Source of the DNA: Streptomyces musisoli
GTDB taxonomy: Bacteria > Actinomycetota > Actinomycetes > Streptomycetales > Streptomycetaceae
NCBI RefSeq assembly: GCF_016741855.1
Contig: NZ_JAERRH010000015.1
Location: 1-64,000 of the forward strand
DNA length: 64,000 bases
Direction: 5' to 3'
Part shown: positions 51,230-60,187 of the stretch, piece after piece
Numbering within the stretch: the stretch's first letter is position 1
Layout: every line of letters begins with the position of its first letter
Position numbers and translations under genes: made by a program
Notes under the pieces: generated by a model
Database searches by the model: none
What the model saw: the letters and a program-made list of their open reading frames with translations, nothing else
What the model was told of the DNA's origin: nothing

Positions 51230-52342
51230 TCAGCCGGTGTGAAGGATCCGGAAGCGGTCGGGGGCCGCCGGATCCCGGTCGACGACTTGGACCGGTGTCC
51301 ATGCCCATTGCCAGACGTTGATGCCCGGCGTACGGGAGAACCGGATCGGTCCGCGCGTGCCCTCGACTTCGACGCGCGGCCATGATTCGGCGGTGCGCGC
51401 CCGGTCCAGGCCGTGGGAACGCAGCACAGCGGCGAGGACCGCGATCGTGTCGTATCCCTCGAAGGCGACGAAAGAGGGTGCTTCGGCCAGCCGCTCACGG
51501 AGGGCCGTCCCGACCCGTGCTCCGAGTGGGCCGAGGCGCTCGGGCAGGTAGCGCAGGAACGGGATCGAGGCGCCTTCGTCGCCCAGCAGCGTCGCCCATT
51601 CGGTGAACTCCGGTTGCCCGGCCGGAGCACCGATCATGGTCTCGGCGAGCCGCCGGTCGCTGCGGACCGCCCTGACGATCGGCACCGCCGGCTCCGGATG
51701 GCCGACCAGGAGAAGGAGGGCTGTCGCGCGATGGCCGGCGAGTTCGTCACACACGTCCGTGGGGGCCAGCGCGCGCATGTCGAGTTCCAGGACGGTGCCG
51801 CCGCGCGGGGCGAGGTGGTCCCGCAGAATGCGTGTCCCGGCTGCCCAGTAGACACTCGGCTCGGTCGCCACGGCGATCCGCCTGTCTCCCGCGCCGAGGA
51901 GGAAGTCGGCGTAGATCCGCCAGCCGTGGGACTGCGCCGGAGCGAGCCTCGCGACCCACTCCGTGGGCTGCTCGGTGAGCCCGTCGAGAACCGCCGACGA
52001 GCAGAGGAACGGCAGGCCGAGGGCGTCCGCCCTGGCGGCAGCGGCGCGAGCGACGACGCTGTGGTACTCACCCGCCAGGGCCGCCACGCCGAGGCCGGCC
52101 AATTCGTCCACGGCCGCCACGGCCCGCTGTGGATCGGCCGCGGTGTCCCGGACCACCAACTCCAGTGGTCTTCCGAGGATCCCGCCGGCGTCGTTGACCT
52201 CGCGAGCGGCCAGCTCGAGGCCGGCGAGCAGGTGTCGGCCCGCCTCGGCCCAGCCGGGCCGCGTCAGCGGAACGAGAGCGCCGATCCGGACGGATGAACC
52301 GCCGGCCCGCTCCGAAACAGGCGGGGATGACGGCGTACTCAT
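51230..52342 (-). CDS. Ligand-binding (LivJ-like) protein without signal peptide
   Basis: 370 residues with the two-lobe type I periplasmic-binding fold of branched-chain amino-acid receptors (RIGALVPLTRPGWAEAGRHL, ELAAREVNDAGGILGRPLEL, YDTIAVLAAVLRSHGL). Normally this protein is exported or lipid-linked, but its N-terminus (MSTPSSPPVSERAGG) has no signal or lipobox, so it is probably a cytoplasmic sensor. No permease or ATPase gene is near. The ATG at 52342 has GGGGGA 9 bases upstream. The next gene starts just past its stop. Confidence 0.82.
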   Translation of the reverse strand: MSTPSSPPVSERAGGSSVRIGALVPLTRPGWAEAGRHLLAGLELAAREVNDAGGILGRPLELVVRDTAADPQRAVAAVDELAGLGVAALAGEYHSVVARAAAARADALGLPFLCSSAVLDGLTEQPTEWVARLAPAQSHGWRIYADFLLGAGDRRIAVATEPSVYWAAGTRILRDHLAPRGGTVLELDMRALAPTDVCDELAGHRATALLLLVGHPEPAVPIVRAVRSDRRLAETMIGAPAGQPEFTEWATLLGDEGASIPFLRYLPERLGPLGARVGTALRERLAEAPSFVAFEGYDTIAVLAAVLRSHGLDRARTAESWPRVEVEGTRGPIRFSRTPGINVWQWAWTPVQVVDRDPAAPDRFRILHTG

Positions 52343-52687
52343 GCGGCGGTGTCCCCCGCGTGCCGATCCCGTCCCGGCCTGCCGTGAGCGCAGAACGGCA
52401 AGGGCCGGTAGTACGCGTTCATCTCATCCCGCCGCGGCGGGCGCACCTGGGTGATCATGCCGGACATTGCATCCACGGCAATTGCCGGCAGGCAACCGGT
52501 TATCGGATCGCCGAGTCATGAAGACCGTATGAGTCCGCCGGTCGGCCGTCAGTCGGCCGCGTCCCTCGGACTATTTTGTTCAGGATGATGCTGCCCTTCC
52601 CGCTCGAAGCAGCGTGTGGCCAGGGGCCGGCCCTCGGGGAACGCCATGCTTGCCCCCACCCGCGCTTCCGGCGGTCGTGCGCGGCCG
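52343..52687. other. Intergenic stretch, nothing recognised
   Basis: About 345 bases between two minus-strand genes. No frame with coding features. Confidence 0.4.
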
Positions 52688-55600
52688 CTACCACGGCTGG
52701 GCCGGAGACCCGTCGGTCTCCAGCCCCCAACGCGTCAGTTGCCGCGCGCCGTCCGTGTCCCCCGCCTGCTCCCGCAACTGGGCCAGCCACGCCAGGGCGC
52801 GGGTGTCTCCGATGTCGGCGGCCCGCAGGTACAGCCGTCGCGCTCCGCGATCGTCCCCGGCCTGGATGCGCAGCCGTGCGAGCCCCAGCAGGGCCCGGTT
52901 CTGCCCGGCGTCGGCGGCCCGCAGGGCGAACCGTTCCGCTCCGTCCGCGTCCCCGGCCCGCACGCGCCACTCCACCAAGTGGGCCACGGCCCGGTTGTCA
53001 CCGGCCTCGGCGGAGCGCAGGGCGATTCGTTCGGCGCCCTCCCCGTCCCCGGCCCGCTCCCGCAGCTCGGCCAGCTCCGACGTCAGGTCCCGGGAGGCTC
53101 CGGCCTCGACGGTTCGTACGGTGAGCTGTTCCGCGCCTTCCTTGTCCCCGGCCCGTTCCTGCCGGTGTGCCAGCCAGGCCAGGGCCTGGGTGTTACCGGC
53201 GTCGGCGGCCTGTTCGTACAACGGCTCCCCGCCCCGGACGTCCCCGGCCTTCTCGCGTGCCTGCGCCACCTCCGTCAGGGCCCAGGCGTGTCCGGCCTCG
53301 GCGGCCCGCAGGGCGAACCCCTGCGCCCCGTCGAGGTCCCCGGCCCGGATCCGCAGCTGTGCCAGGCGCGCCAGGGCCCTGGTGTCTCCGGCCTCGGCGG
53401 CCCCCTGGTACATCCGCTGCGCGCCGCGGGCGTCCCCGGCCCGGAGGCGCGCCTCCGCCAACTCCACGAAATCCCTGCGCGGCCCGGCGTATTCGTGGTC
53501 GAAGCCCAGCAGGGCGAGCCGTTCCGCCCGCTTGGTGTCCCCGGCCCGTTCGCACACCTCCGCCAGCCACTGCGCGGCCCGCTTGTCCCCGGCTCCGACG
53601 GCGCGCACGGCGAGCCGTTCCGCGCCCTCCACGTCCCCGGCCTTCTCGCGCAGCATCGCCCTGCGTACCAGCGCGTAGGTGTCTCCGGCATCGGCGGCAC
53701 GCGCGTACAGCGGTTCCGCGCCCCGGATGTCGCCGGCATCCTCGCGTGCTTGCGCCACTTCCGTGAGGGCGCGGACGTTGCCGGTGTCGATGGCCCAGCG
53801 GCAGAGCCGTTCCACATCCTCCGTGTCTCCGGCCCGCGCGTATCGATCCACCAGCGGCACCAGGGCCTTGGGGTCTCCGTTGTCGACGGCCCGCAGGTAC
53901 AGGCGTTCGGCGCCCTGCGTGTCGCCGGCTTCCTCGCGCCGCGCCGCCAGATAGGCCAGTATCGGCATGTGGCTGAGGGGTTTGGCCGCCCGTAGGGCGA
54001 ATGCCGCCGCTCCCTCGATGTCGCCCGCCCGCTCGCACTGCTCCGCCAGCCACGACAGCGCCTGTTCGTTGCCGGCCTCGGCGGCCAGCACGTAGAGCCG
54101 CCGCGCGCCGCGGTCGTCCCCGGCCTGCTCGCGCAACTCTGCCACGCTCACCAGGGGCCGGGTGTGCGTCGTGGTGTTCCCGGCCTCGGTGGCCCGCAGG
54201 GCGAAGGGCTCCGCCCCCTCGGCGTCCCCGGCCTCGATGCGGGACTCCGCCAGCCAGACCAGGGCGCCGATGTCCCCCGCGTCGGCGGCCAGCAGGTACA
54301 GCCGCAGCTCCCCTTCCGCGTCCCCGGACCGCTTGCGCTGCCGCGCCAGTTGGGTGAGGGCCTGGGTGTTCCCGGTGCCGGCCACGCGCAGCGCGAACCG
54401 TTCCGCGCCGTCGGTGTCCCCGGCCTTCTCGCACAGCCACGCCAGACGGTTCAGGGCCCGGGTGTCCCCGGCGTCGGCTGCCCGCAGCGCGAACGGCTGC
54501 GCGCCCCGGACGTCCCCGGCCTGGATACGCAGCCAGGCCAGTTGATTCAGCGCCCGGGTGTCCCCGGCGTCGGCGGCTCGCAGGTAGAGACCGGCCGCCA
54601 CACGGTAACGGCCGCGGAAACGGGCTGCGTCCGCGAGAGCGTCGAGGTCCGTCGCGTCGGCCGCGTACTCGCGGGCGGCAGACCAGAAGGACTCGGGCGG
54701 GACGGTGTGGCGGCGGGCCGAGCGGGCGTGGTGGTCGAGGTAGTCGCTGAGGCGGTAGACGCCCGGGAGGGCACCCATGCCGTCGGGGTTGGCCACGGGT
54801 TCCAGCGCCGAGGCCACGCCCCTGACCTTCTCGCGGGCGTAGGCGAGGGCATGGGTGAACCAGGTGTCGGGCGCGGTGGCGCGCTGCTCCTCGGTCAGGT
54901 AGGCGGGGGCGGCGGCTTCGAGGAGCGCAGCCGGCAGGGGTGAGCTGTGGCCCAGGCGGCGGGCGTCCATGGCCGCGGTGATGACGGCGTGCCCGTACGG
55001 GCCGTGGGGTTCGCCGGGCTGCTGGTAGTGGTCGACGAGTTGCGGGCCGGCCGCGAGGGTCTGGGTGATCCTGCCACCCGTGCTGGACGCCATGGCCGCG
55101 GCCAGTGACGGATCGCGTTGTACCCGCGGGTCGTCGAGGGAGTCGGCGGGGAAGGCGGCCGGGACGTCGACCACTACGGCCTGGTCGAGCAGGGCCCGGG
55201 CGTTGGGGTGTGCCTCGGTGTCCTGTCCGGGTCGGGGTGTGGCGGTGAGGGCGCGATGGTACTCGGGCCACAGCGTGCCCAGGAGTACGACCGGGCCGGC
55301 TTCCTCCAGGCGGCCGCGCATCGCGGCGGCTGCCTCCTCTCCGGCCAGCGGGTCGGCGAGGTAGTTCTGCGCCTCGTTGAGCCACAGGACGGTGCGCGGT
55401 GCGAGGGAGCCGGTTTCGAGCAGGGCGACGAGCCCCGCGCCGGTCTTGGGAAAGACGAGCTGCCAGCCGGACAGACAGCCCTGGACGGCTTCGAACGCGG
55501 CACGGGTCTTGCCCGTGCAGGACGCCCCGCGCACGAGCACGAGCAGTGCCTGCTCGGTGTTCGCCGCCGCGAGCAGGTGGTGGCGCAACCGCCGGTCGTG

Positions 55601-55816
55601 GTCGCGTTCGAGATACTCCGGGAGTACGAACTCCCCCTCGCCGTAGGGCGAGTTGGTGCCACGGATCGCGGGATGGACACCGAGTTGCTCGGCTCTCCAG
55701 TCCGGGACCGGCCGAGGGCGGTCGGGGGGAGGGTTGCCGTGGGCACGGGCGAGGTGCACATGGACGCGACCGGCCATGCCGATGGCGATGCCGCCGCCTT
55801 CGGCCTGGGCGGTCAC
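52688..55816 (-). CDS. P-loop ATPase with about 18 SEL1/TPR-like repeats and N-terminal signalling motif
   Basis: 1042 residues. The N-terminus AEGGGIAIGMAGRVHVHLAR (5-24) resembles the C-terminus of the small protein encoded upstream. A P-loop GASCTGKT (97-104) and Walker B VLWLNEAQNYL define a STAND-like NTPase. From about 400 to 1030 there are some 18 repeats of about 34 residues (AGDxxGAERFALRAADAGDT, then RALxxLAxLRE), SEL1/TPR-like. The GTG at 55816 is only 2 bases behind GGGAGGC; ATG 55777 would delete the motif. It is probably the sensor-switch half of an effector pair. Confidence 0.82.
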   Translation of the reverse strand: MTAQAEGGGIAIGMAGRVHVHLARAHGNPPPDRPRPVPDWRAEQLGVHPAIRGTNSPYGEGEFVLPEYLERDHDRRLRHHLLAAANTEQALLVLVRGASCTGKTRAAFEAVQGCLSGWQLVFPKTGAGLVALLETGSLAPRTVLWLNEAQNYLADPLAGEEAAAAMRGRLEEAGPVVLLGTLWPEYHRALTATPRPGQDTEAHPNARALLDQAVVVDVPAAFPADSLDDPRVQRDPSLAAAMASSTGGRITQTLAAGPQLVDHYQQPGEPHGPYGHAVITAAMDARRLGHSSPLPAALLEAAAPAYLTEEQRATAPDTWFTHALAYAREKVRGVASALEPVANPDGMGALPGVYRLSDYLDHHARSARRHTVPPESFWSAAREYAADATDLDALADAARFRGRYRVAAGLYLRAADAGDTRALNQLAWLRIQAGDVRGAQPFALRAADAGDTRALNRLAWLCEKAGDTDGAERFALRVAGTGNTQALTQLARQRKRSGDAEGELRLYLLAADAGDIGALVWLAESRIEAGDAEGAEPFALRATEAGNTTTHTRPLVSVAELREQAGDDRGARRLYVLAAEAGNEQALSWLAEQCERAGDIEGAAAFALRAAKPLSHMPILAYLAARREEAGDTQGAERLYLRAVDNGDPKALVPLVDRYARAGDTEDVERLCRWAIDTGNVRALTEVAQAREDAGDIRGAEPLYARAADAGDTYALVRRAMLREKAGDVEGAERLAVRAVGAGDKRAAQWLAEVCERAGDTKRAERLALLGFDHEYAGPRRDFVELAEARLRAGDARGAQRMYQGAAEAGDTRALARLAQLRIRAGDLDGAQGFALRAAEAGHAWALTEVAQAREKAGDVRGGEPLYEQAADAGNTQALAWLAHRQERAGDKEGAEQLTVRTVEAGASRDLTSELAELRERAGDGEGAERIALRSAEAGDNRAVAHLVEWRVRAGDADGAERFALRAADAGQNRALLGLARLRIQAGDDRGARRLYLRAADIGDTRALAWLAQLREQAGDTDGARQLTRWGLETDGSPAQPW

Positions 55817-55881
55817 GCCTCCCGTGCGCGTCGTGCCGGCAGGTGCCCCTGCCCTGGTGGGCTGCTCGTCGCCCGGTCCGC

Positions 55882-56358
55882 TCAGCCCTGGTGCGGATCC
55901 GGCGGCGAAGGGTGGGTGATGTGCGCACCTCCGTGCACGATCCCGGCCGCGATCGAACCCCCTTCGGCGCGCACGGTCACGGGGCCGTGGACGGCCAGAC
56001 CTCCCGGCCCGGCCGACACGTCGGCGGTCGGGGCGTGGTGGCTGAGCAGCTCCCGCAACTCCTGTGCCGCGGCAATCAGTTCGGCGTCGGCCAGGTCTTC
56101 CAGGCGGGCCTCGATCCGGGCCTGCCAGGCCGCCTCCTGCCGGATGCGCACGCGCTCCGTGTCGCTCGGCCCCGCCGTCTCCAGTTCGCCCGCGGTCCGG
56201 TCGAGCCGCTCCAGTTCGGCGTGCTCCCGTTGCGGGTTCCCCCGGCCGAACCAGCGAGCCGCTCCTTCGCGGAACCCGGCCCAGGCCTCCGTGCCCGCGG
56301 CCTGCACCACCGCGGTGCCTCCCGCCGCGGCCAGCGCGGTCAGTGCCTCAGGCAGCAT
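55882..56358 (-). CDS. Bell-like effector candidate with C-terminal amyloid-type motif
   Basis: 158 residues. A Gly/Ala-rich hydrophobic N-terminus (LPEALTALAAAGGTAVVQAA) leads to charged helices (RIRQEAAWQARIEARLEDLA). The C-terminal 50 residues are strand-like and Gly/His-rich (GGLAVHGPVTV, AEGGSIAAGIVHGGAHI). The last part matches the N-terminus of the next protein. The order small gene first, then NTPase gene, is that of Bell-effector/NLR pairs. The ATG at 56358 follows AGGAGG at 10 bases; 65 bases separate it from the ATPase gene. Pore-forming activity is inferred only. Confidence 0.7.
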   Translation of the reverse strand: MLPEALTALAAAGGTAVVQAAGTEAWAGFREGAARWFGRGNPQREHAELERLDRTAGELETAGPSDTERVRIRQEAAWQARIEARLEDLADAELIAAAQELRELLSHHAPTADVSAGPGGLAVHGPVTVRAEGGSIAAGIVHGGAHITHPSPPDPHQG

Positions 56359-56814
56359 CCTCGCCCACCCTCCTGAGCTGTCCGATCAGCCCCGGGACAT
56401 TCCCGTGTCACCGAGGCCCTGCACGCTTCACTTCATCAGACACGAGCCTCTGCTGCCTTCGGTTCGGAGAATCCAGGTCGCATACGGTGGACGGAGTCCG
56501 TGGGGAGTCACGCTCGGGGGGCCTGGAGCCCTGCGGCTCGGGGGGCCCAGCTACATCGCGGGGTCTGGGGCTCGTGAGGCCAGGTAAACGGGGGCCAGGG
56601 GTCGGGAGGTCCAGGTACACGGGGGGCGGGGGGCCAAGGTGTCGGGAAGGCCAAGCACACGGGGGCCAGGGGGTCGGCAAGTCCAGGTACACGGGGGGCC
56701 AGGTGCACGGAAGTCCTGGGGCCCGGGACTGCCCCTCTCATGGCCGAAGCGGCGGGGGCACCGCGACTGCGTACGCGGCGGTGCCGGCCCCTGTCGCCGC
56801 CGGTACGGGACCGT
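56359..56814. other. Intergenic stretch with G-rich repeats
   Basis: About 455 bases upstream of the effector gene. Mostly repeat; no gene recognised. Confidence 0.45.
56480..56720. repeat. G-rich imperfect tandem repeat
   Basis: Repeated units resembling CCAGGTACACGGGGGGC and GGGGGCCAGGGGGTCGG, about 20-40 bases apart. Runs of 5-6 G on the plus strand give G-quadruplex potential. Confidence 0.6.
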
Positions 56815-57095
56815 GGTCAGACCGCTACGAGGCCCGCAACGGGACCATCCGGGCCGCCCTCACCCTCCGCCCGGCCTCCGAAGCGCGAGGGCGGACGCCC
56901 ATCGCCGGAGCCGGCGTCCTGCGACCGATGTGGAACATCGGAAACCGAACCCCGACCGGCGAACCGGCTCTCGACGTCGCCGGGCTCTGGGTCGAACTCG
57001 CGCCCTCCCTGGAGTCCGGGGGCCGAGCCTCGGTTTCGACTTGCTCCGCTCGATCCCTCGCAGTGGCGGCACCTTCGGCCCGGCCAAGTGATCAG
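56815..57095 (+). pseudogene. Frameshifted EF-Tu-like beta-barrel gene fragment
   Basis: The plus strand reads RYEARNGTIRAALTLRPASE, GVLRPMWNIGN and AGLWVELAPSLESGGRASV. This parallels the gene at 4388-4999, where the same stretch reads RNGMIRADLTLRSSSEA, GVLRPMWDIGN and AGLWVED. After RASV the match continues only in another frame (RLAPLDPSQWRHLRPGQVI). The 5' domain is missing and the 3' end runs into the phosphatase gene end. Confidence 0.75.
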
Positions 57096-58216
57096 GCATC
57101 CTCTCGCACTGAGCTGTCGCGGACGCACACCGCGAGGGCCGCGACGTCGTCGTTCAGTCCACCGCCACTGTGGTGGAGGAGATCCCGGTGGAGCGTGTCG
57201 AGCAGTGCCCTCGGCCCAGCCGACGCCTGGCGACGCATCCAGTCCTGGAGGGCGAAGAACTCACCGTCGCTGTTGCGGCTCTCGATGACGCCGTCGGTGT
57301 AGAAGAGCAGCCGGTCACCGGGGGCGCAGACGACGGTGTCGGTCGTGTAGTCGGTGCCGATGAGAGCGGCGAGGTTGAGCATCGGCGATGCGGTGGTGGG
57401 GTCGAGGACGTGGAGCTTGCCGTGATGCAGCAGCAGTGGGGGTGGGTGTCCGCAGTTGAGGAGCCTGATGTGGTCGCCCTGGTGCGGGAACTCGGCGAGT
57501 ACCACGGTGGTGAACTGCTCCAGCAGGTCACCGGTGGGCAGCGTGCAGCTGTGCCGGACGCTGCTGGCATCTAGGCGGCGGACGATGCCCTCCAGGGTCG
57601 GCTCGTCGTACGCGGCCTCCCGGAAACAGTTGACCACCGCTGCGGCCGCCCCGACTGCCGGCAGGCCCTTGCCCCGCACATCGCCGATGATCAGTCGTAC
57701 ACCGTACGGCGTGGCGACGGCTTCGTAGAAGTCTCCGCCGATGCGGGCCTGCGCGGCGGCTGCAAGGTACATCGATTCGACCTCGATGCGACCGACCTTG
57801 CGGGGCAGTGGACGCAAGAGCACTTTCTGCGCCGCGTCCGCGACGAGGCGTAGCTGCAGGAAGGCCTGTTCCCGCTGGATGCGGACACGGCACGCGTACG
57901 CGGCGGCCACGGTGACGGCCGCGATGGCGCCCACGGTGAACCAGGTGCCCAGATCGGGGTAGACAAGGCTGAGCCCGATCATGATCGCTACGCATACCAC
58001 CCCTAGCAGAATGGTGGGCAACATGGGCCAGACCGATGCCGCGAGGGCAGGTACGGCGGTCAGGAGGCGGCTGAAAGCGATCTTTCTGGGAGTGGAGAAC
58101 GCCAGGCTCGTGATGACCACAGTCAAGATCACTGGTGAGAGCAGGGCGAGACTCCACCGCCTACGGAACGGACCACGAGGCCACATCCACCCAGTCCAGG
58201 GCACGAAAGACAGCAT
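57092..58216 (-). CDS. SpoIIE/PP2C-type serine phosphatase, membrane-anchored
   Basis: 374 residues. Four membrane helices (about 20-40, 48-68, 66-85, 90-108) precede a SpoIIE domain from about 135 (MYLAAAAQARIGGDFYEAVA; GDVRGKGLPAVGAAA; DRLLFYTDGVIESRN; LNDDVAALAV). These motifs supply the metal-binding Asp residues of PPM phosphatases. Such proteins dephosphorylate anti-anti-sigma factors in Streptomyces stress signalling; no sigma or anti-sigma gene is adjacent. The ATG at 58216 lacks a clear ribosome site. Confidence 0.9.
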   Translation of the reverse strand: MLSFVPWTGWMWPRGPFRRRWSLALLSPVILTVVITSLAFSTPRKIAFSRLLTAVPALAASVWPMLPTILLGVVCVAIMIGLSLVYPDLGTWFTVGAIAAVTVAAAYACRVRIQREQAFLQLRLVADAAQKVLLRPLPRKVGRIEVESMYLAAAAQARIGGDFYEAVATPYGVRLIIGDVRGKGLPAVGAAAAVVNCFREAAYDEPTLEGIVRRLDASSVRHSCTLPTGDLLEQFTTVVLAEFPHQGDHIRLLNCGHPPPLLLHHGKLHVLDPTTASPMLNLAALIGTDYTTDTVVCAPGDRLLFYTDGVIESRNSDGEFFALQDWMRRQASAGPRALLDTLHRDLLHHSGGGLNDDVAALAVCVRDSSVREDA

Positions 58217-58380
58217 AATGGCATATTCCAGGCATAGTGACTGGGGGCGCGAGTGCAGCCGCCACTTGGCCCACGCCAGGCCCCCGGAGGCGGCATCACG
58301 GAGCGGCCCGAAACGGCTGACCAGGGGTCTGTTCCTTGGTCCCGCGCGGTGGGCCGAGCCGGTGCCGCAGGCCGGTACGC

Positions 58381-58881
58381 CTACTCGCCCGGCGCACTGG
58401 TCCGGGATGCCGGTGCGGCCAGCGCGGCCAGGTGCCGCAGCGAGTTGGCGAGGTGCTCGGGGCCGAACGGCGGGAACTGGATGTACTCCCGGATGAACGG
58501 CGGCACCGCCGACCAGTCGTAGGTGAGCGTGACCTCGGTCTCGGACGGACCGAGCGGCACCAGGTCGTACCGCCAGATCCAGCCGCCGAACTCCAGACGC
58601 CCGTCGCCCTTCTCCTGCCCGGTCAGCCAGCCGATGGCGCGCGGCGGGTCGAGTACCTGGACCTTGTTGGCCACCTGGTACTCACCGTTCGGATGGTTGG
58701 CGTGATACATGTCCATCCGGAAGATCTGCCCCACCTCGGTCAGCGGCGCCCGGTCGACGGGTTCCTGAACCCAGCCGGTGCCATCGATCGCGGAATGGGC
58801 CGCCGGGTCCGCCAGCACCGCGAACACCCTCTCGGCGGGCACCTCGACGGTCAGGGTTGCGCTCACGTTCTCCAGGTCCAT
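58381..58881 (-). CDS. SRPBCC family protein
   Basis: 166 residues, entirely one START/polyketide-cyclase-like domain (VSATLTVEVPAERVFAVLAD at the N-terminus, RLEFGGWIWRYDLVPLG, ETEVTLTYDW). Binding of a hydrophobic ligand is expected. The ATG at 58881 follows GAGGAG at 11 bases; the frame extends to 58950 without a better start. Not related closely to the SRPBCC protein at 1.2-2.2 kb. Confidence 0.82.
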   Translation of the reverse strand: MDLENVSATLTVEVPAERVFAVLADPAAHSAIDGTGWVQEPVDRAPLTEVGQIFRMDMYHANHPNGEYQVANKVQVLDPPRAIGWLTGQEKGDGRLEFGGWIWRYDLVPLGPSETEVTLTYDWSAVPPFIREYIQFPPFGPEHLANSLRHLAALAAPASRTSAPGE

Positions 58882-59165
58882 GGTGTGCACGCTCCTCGTG
58901 TCATCTCTTCTCGGACATCCGCAGGCGCGGAAGGGGGACGTTCCCACCATGCAGACCCCGGGCCGAGGCGGAACTCATCGGTCGCGTGAGCGTGAGCGGA
59001 ACCCGCACCCCGTGCCACCGTCACCCCGGCCGGATTTTCCATGAACGCTCAACCGGTTGCCCGCGCGCCGCCCGCGTCGGCTCAAGTTCAGCTCAAAGCG
59101 GCGGCATCACCCCTGGCGGCTGGCGCAGACTGCCGGGCAGGACCACGTCAACCAGGGGAACAGGC

Positions 59166-59348
59166 ATGAAGAATGTGCTCGCACGAGCCACGCTTCACAT
59201 TCGGGACATCGTCTCCGGCCGTCAGCGCCTCAAGAAGTACAGTCACCCGGAGGCACACCGCCACCACCACAACCGCGACACCGGCCTCGCCCGTCACTAC
59301 ATCCCAACGGCGCCGCAGGTGCCCATGAACGGACCCGGCGGCATGTAG
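59166..59348 (+). CDS. Small His-rich hypothetical protein
   Basis: 60 residues: a basic N-terminal helix (NVLARATLHIRDIVSGRQRL) followed by SHPEAHRHHHNRDTG, a His-rich run that could bind metal, and a Pro/Gly-rich end. The ATG at 59166 has AGGGGA 6-7 bases upstream, which supports expression. No family recognised. Confidence 0.5.
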   Translation: MKNVLARATLHIRDIVSGRQRLKKYSHPEAHRHHHNRDTGLARHYIPTAPQVPMNGPGGM

Positions 59349-59683
59349 GAGCCGGCGGCATGTAGGACCCGGCCACGCGCGCCGACGTGTCACCTCAAGG
59401 CGGGCGGCACCTCACGGCACGGAGCGTTCAGTACCAGGCCGCTTCGACCACGGCAGAGCCCGCCGACGCGACCCGCCCGTGCTCCGGCCCGCCGCCGCCC
59501 TGGCCCCCACCGCATCCCCGGCACCGCCCCGACCAGTCGGGGCATCGCATCCTCAACACCGATCCGACCGGCCGGGTCCTGGAGACAGGGCCCGGCCGAG
59601 CCGTGCGCACGCAACTACTTTTGCCTCACGAAAGTACATGCAAGAATGAGGGGGAACTCGGCGACCGAAAGACGGGGGCGTTC
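59349..59683. other. Intergenic promoter region
   Basis: About 335 bases. Besides the inverted repeat at 59616-59636 nothing was recognised. Confidence 0.4.
59616..59636. promoter_or_regulatory. Possible operator for the membrane protein/winged-helix operon
   Basis: TACTTT (59616-59621) and AAAGTA (59631-59636) flank 9 bases, in an AT-rich patch 48 bases before the operon's ATG. Autoregulation by the winged-helix protein is a guess from position. Confidence 0.4.
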
Positions 59684-60187
59684 ATGTCGAGCAGCGAGTA
59701 CTACGCATCAGTCAGGGCCCAGGGCGATCTGCGGGCCGCGGAGCGGGCCAGGCTGACGGCCAACACGCCGCCTCCCCTGCCCGCGTGGTGGGCACCCATG
59801 GCGGGCATCACGCATGGACTCGGGATGGCCCTGGTCGCCGGGCCACTCCTGTACGAGGCGGACGGCGGCGCCCGCAGGCTCGCGCTGCTGCTCGTCACGC
59901 TCGCCGCGCTGGCCGCCTTCCCGGTCATGTGCGCGGTCCGGGTGATCCGGATGCGGGTCCGCTCCTGGCCACCGCGTGGCACCCGCAAGCAGCGCATGCT
60001 CCTCGAAGGCCTCCCGGTGGTCGCCTACGGAGTCGCCGCACTCGCGTTCCTCGCGTTCGGACAGAGCGTGGGCGCCGTCGCCCTGGGAGTTCTCGGCGGA
60101 GGCTCCCTGTGGTGGCGGGAAAGCCGTAAGAACGCCCTGTGCGCCGAAGCCCAGGCGGCGCTGAGGGCAACCGGGAGGGCGGAATGA
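59684..60187 (+). CDS. Integral membrane protein paired with regulator
   Basis: 167 residues. An N-terminal helical part (SSSEYYASVRAQGDLRAAER) is followed by two pairs of membrane helices (about 38-58 and 62-82; 104-122 and 124-140). The ATG at 59684 has GGGGG nearby. Its stop overlaps the start of the winged-helix gene (ATGA). Membrane/regulator pairs of this kind are frequent in Streptomyces; the role is unknown. Confidence 0.75.
   Translation: MSSSEYYASVRAQGDLRAAERARLTANTPPPLPAWWAPMAGITHGLGMALVAGPLLYEADGGARRLALLLVTLAALAAFPVMCAVRVIRMRVRSWPPRGTRKQRMLLEGLPVVAYGVAALAFLAFGQSVGAVALGVLGGGSLWWRESRKNALCAEAQAALRATGRAE

Noticed and set aside
52566..52580. T-rich patch considered as a terminator for the ATPase gene
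   Set aside because: No stable stem could be found next to it.
53193..55928. 911-residue minus frame over the SEL1/TPR ATPase
   Set aside because: Arg-rich frame-shifted shadow of the real gene; no P-loop or repeats in that frame.
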